DNA from: Flagellimonas meishanensis | GTDB taxonomy: Bacteria > Bacteroidota > Bacteroidia > Flavobacteriales > Flavobacteriaceae | DNA length: 64,000 nucleotides | Direction: 5' to 3' | Assembly (NCBI RefSeq): GCF_019880545.1 | Contig: NZ_JAINVW010000001.1 | Coordinates: 124,001-188,000 of the forward strand | Part shown: in pieces, positions 39,047 through 46,793 of the stretch | Numbering within the stretch: the stretch's first letter is position 1 | Layout: the number at the start of each line of letters is the position of its first letter | The notes under the pieces: model-generated | What the model was told of the DNA's origin: nothing | Databases searched by the model: none | The model's input: only the letters and a program-made list of their open reading frames with translations | Program-made: the position numbers and the translations under genes

Positions 39047-40120
39047 TTAATTGGCAGCGCGGAACTGGGTTGGGGTGGTGCCAGCATGCTTTTTGAATGC
39101 CACATTGAAGGAGGATCTTGATGAAAAGCCCACATCGTACATTATTTCTGAAACTCTTCGGTCTTTATCCTTAAGTTGGTTTTTAGCATCTTTTATTCTA
39201 TAGCCATTGACAAAGTCAAAAAAGCTCTGTTCCAAGCATTCATTTATAGCTTGGGACACCAATCGGGGTGAAAAGCCGCTCTCCTTTGCCAATTGTCCAA
39301 GGGATATATCGGGTTGTCTATACGATTTTTCCTTTTCCATAAGAGACACCAAAATTTCCGAACATGTTTCACAATCCTGTATGGTGTATACACTCCCTTT
39401 ATATTTTTTCCCCATAGCACTGACTATCAACTCCTCCTCATCTGTAATTGGCCTAAAAATATAGGGGTGGCCTAATCCCATATAAATAAGGCCAAGCATA
39501 CAAAGTAGAATTAGGGAGGCTATGGAAAGTGCAATTGCTCTTCCAATAGATTCGGGCAGGTTGTCCAAAATTAGATTCACTATGGCCAATAGATAAAGTA
39601 GGGAAATCGCTGCCAATAACATTTGGATAAGGTTGATTCTTTTTGTTTGTGTAATGGCCCTGGTTTGCAACCAAATCCTGTGAAGCTTCGCCGTTTTAAA
39701 ATAGGAGTATACCAAATAACACAACAAATGGGCAAACACAAAAAAGGTTAGGAATCTGATCTCACCGGTAGAGGTATCGATTTTCATCCAATTTTGGATC
39801 ATTATCCGCACCAACAATAAACCAGAGGGCAAAAAGTGGAACAACATACGCTTTTCATGGTTAGAGCTATGGCCCAATATGAACTGTAACACCAGTGGAC
39901 CATATAGTAGCCCAAATACAAAGCCAAAATGTGAAAACTCTACATATTGCAGCAACAACAGGTTTGCAAAATGCAATCCAAACACAAGGAAGATACCGGA
40001 CATCCACCTATTGACGGCGTACTCCCCATTTAAGACAAAAAAAAATGCTAGAAAGATACCTACCACAACTATGTTGAAATAGATGGCATCCCCAAAGGCA
40101 AAATCAAGAGATGTATCCAT
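39047..40120 (-). CDS. membrane-bound AraC-family transcriptional regulator
   Basis: A 357-residue protein with seven or so transmembrane helices (about 10-220) and a C-terminal AraC HTH domain (about 255-357, IMYDVGFSSRSSFNVAFKKHAG and TPTQFR). It probably senses a signal in or across the membrane and acts on nearby promoters. The ATG at 40120 was chosen since it leaves a short tail before helix 1; earlier in-frame ATGs at 40195 and 40168 are possible. It lies upstream of the serine hydrolase on the same strand. Confidence 0.88.
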   Translation of the reverse strand: MDTSLDFAFGDAIYFNIVVVGIFLAFFFVLNGEYAVNRWMSGIFLVFGLHFANLLLLQYVEFSHFGFVFGLLYGPLVLQFILGHSSNHEKRMLFHFLPSGLLLVRIMIQNWMKIDTSTGEIRFLTFFVFAHLLCYLVYSYFKTAKLHRIWLQTRAITQTKRINLIQMLLAAISLLYLLAIVNLILDNLPESIGRAIALSIASLILLCMLGLIYMGLGHPYIFRPITDEEELIVSAMGKKYKGSVYTIQDCETCSEILVSLMEKEKSYRQPDISLGQLAKESGFSPRLVSQAINECLEQSFFDFVNGYRIKDAKNQLKDKDRRVSEIMYDVGFSSRSSFNVAFKKHAGTTPTQFRAAN

Positions 40121-40289
40121 GTTTTGGGCAATTGTTCTCGCAAGAAAGATTCTAGGATATAGTACCATAAAATTAGAAAATTTGCATAATACCAAAGTGA
40201 GAGATTGTTCGCTACCAACTTGTTATCAGCGTGTAAGCCCCCATAAGCCCTCTAATTGTCAGGGGATGCAATTTCAATTTGTCTTAAGG

Positions 40290-40307
40290 TTTTCATAAAT
40301 ATGAAAA
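40290..40307. promoter_or_regulatory. 18-bp palindrome, candidate operator
   Basis: TTTTCATA (40290-40297), AA, TATGAAAA (40300-40307): perfect 8-bp arms, 75 bp before the 75-residue protein gene and 170 bp upstream of the AraC regulator start. It has no T-run, so it looks more like a binding site for a dimeric regulator than a terminator. The regulator is unknown. Confidence 0.4.
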
Positions 40308-40381
40308 TCGAATAGCATTATTGGCACAAACTATGAAACTAACGATTATATTTAGTCAATCTAAATTAATTTTAAATAAAA

Positions 40382-40609
40382 ATGACCCAGGATTTACTCA
40401 CCAAGGCTGAAGAGTTCGAGAACAGAAAACTGAGCCATATGTCCACTAGCGATAGGGTTGCCGCTTCCAGGGAGGCGAAAAAACTCATACTATCCATAAA
40501 TGAAATATACAAGAAGACCAAAGATGCCGGCCTCATGGACATCATGAAACGATTGACAGAAAAAAAACGCAAGATTGAGAAACGTTTGAACGGCACACCT
40601 TTGGTATGA
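40382..40609 (+). CDS. small conserved helical protein
   Basis: A 75-residue, highly charged, all-helical soluble protein (MSTSDRVAASREAKKLIL; RLTEKKRKIEKRL), likely a coiled coil. I recall similar short proteins across flavobacteria but no named function. It is transcribed alone: a TATATTTA box lies about 35 bp upstream, and a hairpin with a T-run follows the stop. Confidence 0.7.
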   Translation: MTQDLLTKAEEFENRKLSHMSTSDRVAASREAKKLILSINEIYKKTKDAGLMDIMKRLTEKKRKIEKRLNGTPLV

Positions 40610-40630
40610 ACTTCCATAGATTGTTACATT

Positions 40631-40661
40631 AAAAAGGGATTTCGGATTGGAGTCCCTTTTT
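40631..40661 (+). terminator. intrinsic terminator
   Basis: AAAAAGGGA (40631-40639) pairs with TCCCTTTTT (40653-40661), followed by more T-rich sequence, 21 bp past the stop of the 75-residue protein gene. Confidence 0.75.
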
Positions 40662-40763
40662 CTTTTCTCCCCATAACCATCTTATAAAAAACTGTCCGTT
40701 TACCATCCACAAAATTTTTGACACCGATTATATCCCATTTTTAGTCACGGACATAGTTTCAAA

Positions 40764-40792
40764 TTGTACGGCCTTTATTATTGGTATTTTTG
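40764..40792 (+). promoter_or_regulatory. flavobacterial promoter for the 33-residue peptide gene
   Basis: TTG at 40764-40766, an 18-nt spacer and TATTTTTG at 40785-40792 match the TTG/TAnnTTTG consensus. The predicted start site is about 36 nt before the small gene's ATG at 40835. Confidence 0.65.
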
Positions 40793-40834
40793 GTTATAGG
40801 AATTCATCTCAACCTAAACAAACATTTTATAACC

Positions 40835-40936
40835 ATGAACACTGTAGAAGAAAAATTGGGCTATCTCTTCTGGTATTTAATGATAGCCTTGTCCATCTGC
40901 TCGCTCATCAACAGCTTGTACATATACATGAACTGA
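40835..40936 (+). CDS. 33-residue single-pass membrane peptide (candidate small gene)
   Basis: ATG at 40835 to TGA at 40934-40936. The peptide starts MNTVEEKLGY, has one hydrophobic helix (about 11-30, rich in Leu, Ile, Trp and Tyr, with one Cys) and ends YMN. It has its own consensus promoter (40764-40792) and an intrinsic terminator (40991-41015), so the transcript would be about 215 nt. The unit could also act as an untranslated RNA, but the in-frame transmembrane stretch favours a coding role. No known family is recognised; without these flanking signals it would be ignored as too short. The rest of the 425-base stretch 40610-41034 holds only these signals. Confidence 0.55.
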   Translation: MNTVEEKLGYLFWYLMIALSICSLINSLYIYMN

Positions 40937-40990
40937 CCTAAACAGGCAACAACAACCAAGTTTTCAATAGTTGACCATGTCTCAAAAAAA

Positions 40991-41015
40991 GGGTGCCAAA
41001 CAAGGCGCCCTTTTT
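40991..41015. terminator. bidirectional intrinsic terminator
   Basis: GGGTGCC (40991-40997) pairs with GGCGCCC (41004-41010, one G-U) around loop AAACAA, with TTTTT after and an A-run before. It ends the small peptide transcript on the plus strand and the GH32 gene (stop at 41035) on the minus strand. Confidence 0.87.
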
Positions 41016-41034
41016 CCATTTCATCATGAAAGGG

Positions 41035-42585
41035 TTAGGGCCAAATGGAAGGCATTTTCTTTACAAAAACCAACTCCATGGCTTCTTCTCCATCATTATT
41101 GTGCACCTCCAAAGCAGTATAGGGCTGTGATGGAAAAATCTGGTCCGTCATGGCCAATAGCCCCCTGTCCAAAAAAACCTCGATGGAAGACCAATCCAAA
41201 TAAATATCTATTTCATAGTGCCCGTCCGTTAAAAACTCGATGGGCATATAGTGTTTTTTATTCCCAAACTCCGGCTGAAAGTTCACTTGGCCCGAATTCA
41301 TCCTGTCCAAAAGAAATGCGTTGCTGTTGGAGTCCATGGTCAGTTCCAAGGTCTCGCCCATATCATTCTTAAAAACCAGCTCAAAGTCTTTGGAGGCCGT
41401 TCTCAATCGAATTTGGGACTGGTTCAAATTGGCAATGGAGAAGGTCTGTGCCCCTTCCGTACTTATTTTGGTGCTTCCCAACAATTCCGTAGCAGCCAAT
41501 GTCGCTATCTGCGGCAATGGATAGTTGGCAAGTAGATATTCGCCCTTATGCCTTCCCAAAGTAAGCCTTCTGGGCAAGGTCATAGCACTCCTCCATTTTT
41601 TTGTCGGGGTATCGCGGGCGTAGTCCCAGTTGCTCATCCATCCTATAAAAATTCGGTCGTCATTGGGCACATTGTTATAGGTGACCCCTGCATAATTGTC
41701 CGTTCCGTAATCCAGCCATTTGGGCTCTTTCTGATCGGAAATGAACCTATTGCCATCAAATTCGCCAACAAAATACTGGGTGCCGCTGCCACCATTGGGC
41801 GCGCCGGGGTTTATGCTGATGAGCAAGACCCATTTGGGTTCTTCCTCCCCTTCAACAAACAAAGGAAAAAGGTCTGGGCATTCCCATACCCCACCATGGG
41901 CTCCTTGATTTTTTCCAAAGGAACTCCGGTATTCCCATTCCCTTAAATTTTTTGATGTGTAGAACCTGGCATGGTCCCCGGCCACCAAGACCAATACCCA
42001 GCTTTGGGAACCTTCGTGCCAAAAAACCTTGGGATCCCTAAAATCACGAATGCCTTCATTTCCGATCACGGGGTTTCCCTCATATTTGGTCCAAGTCGCG
42101 CCGTTGTCCAAACTATACGCTATGCCCTGCGTTTGGAAATCATTTCTTCCTGCCTTTTCACCCTCCATGGAATGATAGGTAAATATGGCCACCAAAGGTG
42201 GTTTGCCATCCTTGCCAAAACCAGAGGTGTTTTCCTTATCCACGACAGCGCTTCCCGAAAAAATGAGACCGTGCCCGTCCGGATACAGCGCAATGGGTTT
42301 ATGCTCCCAGTGTACCATATCCGTGCTGATGGCGTGTCCCCAATGCATTGGGCCCCATACAATGTCATCTGGATAATATTGAAAGAAAAGATGGTAGGTT
42401 CCTTCGTGGTACACCAACCCATTGGGGTCGTTCATCCATTTCTCTTCTGGGGTAAAATGAAACTGGGGCCGATACTGTTCCGTGAAAGCCTCAACCAATT
42501 GTTTTTCAGTTTTCTCCTCTTTTTCCTTGGTTTTGCATGCACAAACAAAGAAGACCAAAAAAATCAACAAGAGCTTGTTTTGCAT
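41035..42585 (-). CDS. GH32 glycoside hydrolase (beta-fructosidase) lipoprotein
   Basis: A 516-residue lipoprotein (lipobox FVCAC, Cys17). The five-bladed propeller has the GH32 catalytic motifs: WMNDPNG (nucleophile Asp53), FRDPK (Arg183-Asp184-Pro185) and WECPDLF (acid/base Glu235). A C-terminal beta-sandwich completes the fold. It should hydrolyse fructans, inulin or sucrose at the cell surface or in the periplasm. No SusC/SusD pair or sugar transporter is nearby, so it is not part of a visible polysaccharide locus. Confidence 0.95.
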   Translation of the reverse strand: MQNKLLLIFLVFFVCACKTKEKEEKTEKQLVEAFTEQYRPQFHFTPEEKWMNDPNGLVYHEGTYHLFFQYYPDDIVWGPMHWGHAISTDMVHWEHKPIALYPDGHGLIFSGSAVVDKENTSGFGKDGKPPLVAIFTYHSMEGEKAGRNDFQTQGIAYSLDNGATWTKYEGNPVIGNEGIRDFRDPKVFWHEGSQSWVLVLVAGDHARFYTSKNLREWEYRSSFGKNQGAHGGVWECPDLFPLFVEGEEEPKWVLLISINPGAPNGGSGTQYFVGEFDGNRFISDQKEPKWLDYGTDNYAGVTYNNVPNDDRIFIGWMSNWDYARDTPTKKWRSAMTLPRRLTLGRHKGEYLLANYPLPQIATLAATELLGSTKISTEGAQTFSIANLNQSQIRLRTASKDFELVFKNDMGETLELTMDSNSNAFLLDRMNSGQVNFQPEFGNKKHYMPIEFLTDGHYEIDIYLDWSSIEVFLDRGLLAMTDQIFPSQPYTALEVHNNDGEEAMELVFVKKMPSIWP

Positions 42586-42777
42586 CTGGGGTGGAATGGG
42601 TTATTTTTTAGTAGTAAGATAAACATAATGTAACACTTCCCATGCATTACTCTCGCTCCAAGTTTTAAAATAACCAACGCAAAACAACACTTTCGAATAA
42701 AAAAATGGTGCATCATGATAAGTACTGCATCCATTTTTTGACCAATCTCTGCGTATCTTTCGTTCCAAAACATTTTT

Positions 42778-43395
42778 TTGAAAAATTATCTACTCATCAT
42801 ATTGACCCGTAATCCCGAATTGGGGAAATGTAAGACCAGACTGGCGTCAAAAGTGGGGGATGCCGCGGCTTTGGAGATCTATAAATTCCTGTTGCAGCAT
42901 ACGGCTTCCATAACCAAGGACCTTCAGGTTGAAAAATGGCTCTACTACTCTGAAAAAATTGGGGTAGGTGACATCTGGGACCCGTTCCTGTACAAAAAAC
43001 GAATTCAGCAGGGTGAAGATCTTGGCCAACGGATGATGAATGCCTTTCGCGATGGGTTCAATGCGGGTTTTGGAAAAATCGTTATTATTGGCAGCGATAT
43101 GTTCGACCTGGCCCAAAAAGATTTGGAAGCGGCCTTTGATAAATTGGAAAAGCACGATTTTGTGCTTGGACCGGCGGAGGATGGTGGCTACTATCTTTTG
43201 GGAATGAAATCCCTAAGACCTGAACTGTTCAAAAACAAAGCATGGGGCGGAAATACCGTACTGTCAGCAACCCTAAAGGACATGGATGGCCACAACGTTT
43301 ATTTATTACCTGAACGAAATGACGTGGACCGTTACGAAGATATCAAGGACATCAAGGCCTTTGAGCCCTTTTTAAAACATATGGACAATGACTAA
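42778..43395 (+). CDS. TIGR04282 family transferase (arsenosugar-type, rSAM/selenodomain-associated transferase 1)
   Basis: A 205-residue protein of the DUF2064/TIGR04282 family, nucleotidyl/glycosyltransferase-like. Supporting motifs are LTRNPELGKCKTRLA, GSDMFDLAQKDLEAAF and LGPAEDGGYYLLGM. The only sensible start is TTG at 42778, since no ATG precedes the conserved N-terminus. It is linked in families to arsenosugar synthesis with radical-SAM ArsS and the TIGR04283 partner; the partner is 1.6 kb downstream, but ArsS is not in view. It overlaps the phosphorylase gene by 8 nt. Confidence 0.87.
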   Translation: MKNYLLIILTRNPELGKCKTRLASKVGDAAALEIYKFLLQHTASITKDLQVEKWLYYSEKIGVGDIWDPFLYKKRIQQGEDLGQRMMNAFRDGFNAGFGKIVIIGSDMFDLAQKDLEAAFDKLEKHDFVLGPAEDGGYYLLGMKSLRPELFKNKAWGGNTVLSATLKDMDGHNVYLLPERNDVDRYEDIKDIKAFEPFLKHMDND

Positions 43396-44203
43396 AAAAC
43401 AACTTGCAGAATCAGTTGATTATCTAGAAAAAAGAGGGTTCGATGCCCCAGAAATCGGAATTGTGCTCGGCACCGGCCTAGGGCAACTGGTGGACCAAAT
43501 AGAGGACCCCATCACGGCCCACTACAACCACATCCCCTATTTTCCCCTGGCCACGGTAGAATTCCACACTGGAAAGTTGATCTATGGCACCATTGAAGCT
43601 AAAAAAGTTGTGGTGATGCAGGGACGGTTCCATTTGTATGAGGGGTATGACTTTATTGATATCACCTATCCTATCCGAGTGATGCACCAATTGGGAATAA
43701 AAAAATTGTTCGTCTCCAATGCCGCAGGGGCCATCAACCTCAACTTCAAAAAAGGAGATATCATGCTGATCGAGGACCACATAAACCTACAAGGCGGATC
43801 GCCACTTGCCTTTAAAAATGTTGCCGAATTTGGCGAAAGATTCGTGGACATGAGTGAACCCTATGATCCGGACATGCGCCAAAAAATTGAGCTTTTTGCT
43901 AAAGATCGTGGAATATCACTTCAAAAAGGCGTTTATGCCTCGGTTGTGGGACCGCAATTGGAAACCAAGGCCGAATACCGTATGCTCAAGACCTTGGGCG
44001 CGGATGCCGTGGGCATGAGCACCGTGCCGGAAGTCATCGTGGCAAACCATCTAAAACTACCGGTGGTGGCCGTTTCCGTACTGACCGACGAATGCGATCC
44101 AGATAACCTAAAACCGATTGACATCCAAGAGATCATTGCCATTGCCAATGAAACGGAACCCAAGATGATCCAGCTCTTCAAAGGTCTCATGAACGCCATT
44201 TAG
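43388..44203 (+). CDS. purine-nucleoside phosphorylase, trimeric type
   Basis: A 271-residue PNP/MTAP-family enzyme, full length. Phosphate- and sugar-site motifs are VLGTGLGQLVD, TVEFHTGKL, MQGRFHLYEGYD and VSNAAGAIN; the purine-site Glu192 is in GPQLETKAE and Met210 in AVGMST. The base-recognition residue that is Asn243 in human PNP (TN) is Asp234 here (VLTDECD), which could favour 6-amino purines such as adenine. It sits between the two transferases of the arsenosugar type; translation is coupled to TIGR04282 by an 8-nt overlap. Substrate choice is inferred. Confidence 0.92.
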   Translation: MTKKQLAESVDYLEKRGFDAPEIGIVLGTGLGQLVDQIEDPITAHYNHIPYFPLATVEFHTGKLIYGTIEAKKVVVMQGRFHLYEGYDFIDITYPIRVMHQLGIKKLFVSNAAGAINLNFKKGDIMLIEDHINLQGGSPLAFKNVAEFGERFVDMSEPYDPDMRQKIELFAKDRGISLQKGVYASVVGPQLETKAEYRMLKTLGADAVGMSTVPEVIVANHLKLPVVAVSVLTDECDPDNLKPIDIQEIIAIANETEPKMIQLFKGLMNAI

Positions 44204-44304
44204 AAACTTTGGCCGGTCTTTGCCCATTTTGTTGTAATTTTTGATAGTGATGAAAGGTTAGGCATTTTTTTAAGACTATTATTCCCAAATCCAACACCAA
44301 GGCA

Positions 44305-45048
44305 ATGAACCTGTTTCAACATCTTTTTTTTGGCCTCCTGCTGATCTCGTGTCAGGGCAATGCAGAAAAATTATTGGCCCAGGATGATATTTCCCAGTTG
44401 AAGCCAAACCATCAGGCATGGAATGTCATTCTTCAAGAACATGTCGATGAAAAAGGCAATGTCAACTATGCCGCAATTGCGGAAAATCCAAAGCCCTTGG
44501 ATGCGTATCTGACCCATCTTGCAGAAAACCCTCCGGCAAGCACTTGGGCCAAGAAAGAGAAACTGGCCTACTTCATCAACCTATACAATGCAGCAACGGT
44601 CAAATTGATTGTTGACCATTACCCGGTGGAAAGCATAAAGGATATTCCCTTCCGATGGAAAAAAGAATGGATCAAGGTGGGCAATGAGATCACTTCACTG
44701 AATGATATCGAGCACGAAGTATTGCGGAAAATGGATGAACCCAGAATCCATTTTGCCATCAACTGTGCATCGTTTTCATGCCCAAAACTGCTCAATAGAG
44801 CCTTTACCCCTGAGAATTTGGAAGAATTGCTCACCCAAACGGCGAAGGATTTCATCAACGATCCAAAACGCAATCGGTTTGAAAATGGGAAAGCACATCT
44901 ATCAGAAATATTCAATTGGTTTAAAAAAGATTTTACAAAAGATACTTCTCTTGTTGGCTATATCAACCAGTATCTGGAACAGCCCATTTCTGAAGAAACA
45001 AAAATCTCATATCTGGATTACGATTGGAGCCTAAATGAAACCAAATAA
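44305..45048 (+). CDS. DUF547 lipoprotein
   Basis: A 247-residue DUF547 protein with a lipobox (LLLISC, Cys16). Family motifs are VDEKGNVNYAAIA, KLAYFINLYNAATVKLIVDHYP, DIEHEVLRKMDEPRIHFAINC and a Cys pair region ASFSCPKLL. DUF547 has no proven activity; a cysteine-peptidase-like fold has been proposed for the family. It overlaps the TIGR04283 gene by 14 nt and is commonly found next to it, so the two likely work together. Confidence 0.88.
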   Translation: MNLFQHLFFGLLLISCQGNAEKLLAQDDISQLKPNHQAWNVILQEHVDEKGNVNYAAIAENPKPLDAYLTHLAENPPASTWAKKEKLAYFINLYNAATVKLIVDHYPVESIKDIPFRWKKEWIKVGNEITSLNDIEHEVLRKMDEPRIHFAINCASFSCPKLLNRAFTPENLEELLTQTAKDFINDPKRNRFENGKAHLSEIFNWFKKDFTKDTSLVGYINQYLEQPISEETKISYLDYDWSLNETK

Positions 45049-45742
45049 GAACCCCTCCATCAGCATAATAATCCCCGTGCTCAACGAAGAGCGTTACATC
45101 GGCCCATTGCTGGAACACTTAAGCCGCATTGCGGGTACTTCCAACATTGGGGAGATTTTGTGTGTGGATGGGGGAAGCAAGGACAATACCCGAACGATTG
45201 CGGAGCAAGCGGGGGCCAGGGTAATCAAATCAAAACGAGGTAGGGCCATTCAGATGAATTTGGGTGCTAGAGTTGCACATGGGGACATACTGTATTTTTT
45301 GCACGCTGACACCTTCCCTCCGAAGGATTTTGACAAAAAAATACTCCATGCTGTTGAAAAAGGCTTTGAGACGGGCTGTTTTCGAATGAAATTCGACACA
45401 AGACACCCCTTTTTGAGGTTTTTTGCCTGGTTCTCCAGGATAAACCATTCCCTGTGTCGCGGAGGAGATCAATCCCTTTTTGTTTCCCGTACCATTTTTT
45501 TGGAAAGTGGCGGTTTCAATGAAGCTTACCTTATCTATGAGGATTCCGAATTCATTCGGCGGTTGTACAGGCATACACGATTCAAGGTGTTGCCCGATTA
45601 CGTAATCACCTCGGCAAGAAAATATCGGGAGCTTGGCTGGATGCGGTTACAGTTTCATTTTGCCATGATTCACCTTAAAAATTACCTAGGTGCCGGACCT
45701 GACGAACTTTTCCGTTATTACCGAAAACATGTTTTGCTCTAG
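45035..45742 (+). CDS. TIGR04283 family glycosyltransferase (arsenosugar-type, rSAM/selenodomain-associated transferase 2)
   Basis: A 235-residue GT2-fold enzyme. It shows ISIIIPVLNEERYIGPLL, LCVDGGSKDNT, AGARVIKSKRGRAIQMNLGA, YFLHADTFPP (DxD-like) and GGFNEAYLIYEDSEF. It fits TIGR04283, linked to arsenosugar synthesis with TIGR04282. The four genes from 42778 to 45742 run in one direction with overlaps or a short gap (101 nt), so they form one operon. The glycosyl donor is unknown. Confidence 0.9.
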   Translation: MKPNKNPSISIIIPVLNEERYIGPLLEHLSRIAGTSNIGEILCVDGGSKDNTRTIAEQAGARVIKSKRGRAIQMNLGARVAHGDILYFLHADTFPPKDFDKKILHAVEKGFETGCFRMKFDTRHPFLRFFAWFSRINHSLCRGGDQSLFVSRTIFLESGGFNEAYLIYEDSEFIRRLYRHTRFKVLPDYVITSARKYRELGWMRLQFHFAMIHLKNYLGAGPDELFRYYRKHVLL

Positions 45743-45754
45743 AGAGTTGCGCCT

Positions 45755-46690
45755 CTATTCCTCTATGTTAAGATCGGCATAATCCCTCATTATTCCATTC
45801 CCCAACAAGTCGGCGAACCGCCGCTGATCCACTTTTATGGAAAGTTGACCTGCCTCTCCTGGCTTCGATTCCTTATCGAGCACGAGGAGCGTTACCGCCG
45901 GAAGCAGGTTTTTGGCCAGGAACAGGCTATTTTTATCTTCAAAAATGGCACTCTCCTTGCCATCAGCCCCCTTGTTTATTCCATTTTTGCTGAACACTTT
46001 TTGAATGCTCTCCGCCAAGCGCTGCCCATCGCCACTTTTTTGATAATGGTACAGCCCTAGATTCATATTGCCTCCAACAATAGGGTCGTTTGCACGCAGC
46101 ACCAGTACCCGTTGATATTTTTTGCCGTGTTTTAAATAACGCTTGTTTATGGCATCCACATAATGGCCCATTTTTGCAGGCCCCAGGAGCGACCCATCCT
46201 CAGCCATCTGTTCAGGTATCCAATCGTCCAGCAAATACACCTGTGCCCCGTGGACCATTAGATCGGCAGCCAATCTCAAGACCATTTTCTGCAAAAACCC
46301 CTTATTTGCTTGGAAATGGTTCTCTATCAATAAATAATAGACCGCTTCCTTCAGCCTGGTGCTTTTTAACGACATGCTGGCCAGTTCCTTATCAAAAATG
46401 GCTGTCTCCCCACCATCCGATGAATGCACCCGTACTCCTGTTCGCTTAAAAGAATCCTTGCTATAGGGCACTTTGTATGTCATCCCTATTTTCAAAAGAC
46501 TTCCTCTATCAAGATTTTCCTTGTTGAGTTCCACAAACTCGGCATAGTGCCGAACAGGGTCCAGTCCCTGTTTTCGCAAGAGTGAGAATATCCCATCCCC
46601 CCGTTCTGCCACAGTTGTGTAATGGTCTTGTTGGGACCATGAATTAACACAAACGAGCATCGATAGCATTAAAGTCGATACCAATTTCAT
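45755..46690 (-). CDS. secreted LysM-like protein with degenerate amidase-like region
   Basis: A 311-residue protein. The signal peptide (MKLVSTLMLSMLVCVNSWSQ) supports the start at 46690 rather than the longer frame from 46789. Residues about 25-75 resemble a LysM-type carbohydrate-binding unit (YTTVAERGDGIFSLLRKQGL; LLKIGMTYKVPY). The remainder (about 90-300) has an order of segments like N-acetylmuramoyl-L-alanine amidase 3 (LRLAADLMVHGAQVYLLDD; GQRLAESIQKVF), but I do not see the intact metal-binding His/Glu motifs. It may bind rather than cut peptidoglycan. It is probably co-transcribed with the GH113-like gene upstream. Confidence 0.65.
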   Translation of the reverse strand: MKLVSTLMLSMLVCVNSWSQQDHYTTVAERGDGIFSLLRKQGLDPVRHYAEFVELNKENLDRGSLLKIGMTYKVPYSKDSFKRTGVRVHSSDGGETAIFDKELASMSLKSTRLKEAVYYLLIENHFQANKGFLQKMVLRLAADLMVHGAQVYLLDDWIPEQMAEDGSLLGPAKMGHYVDAINKRYLKHGKKYQRVLVLRANDPIVGGNMNLGLYHYQKSGDGQRLAESIQKVFSKNGINKGADGKESAIFEDKNSLFLAKNLLPAVTLLVLDKESKPGEAGQLSIKVDQRRFADLLGNGIMRDYADLNIEE

Positions 46691-46793
46691 AAAACCGATT
46701 AAATGATGTGGGGAGTCAGGGCAAAAGTGATGAAAAAAAGCGAATAAAATGAAAAAAACAGGCGGAAGATTCCCACAAGTTAATAACAATGGC

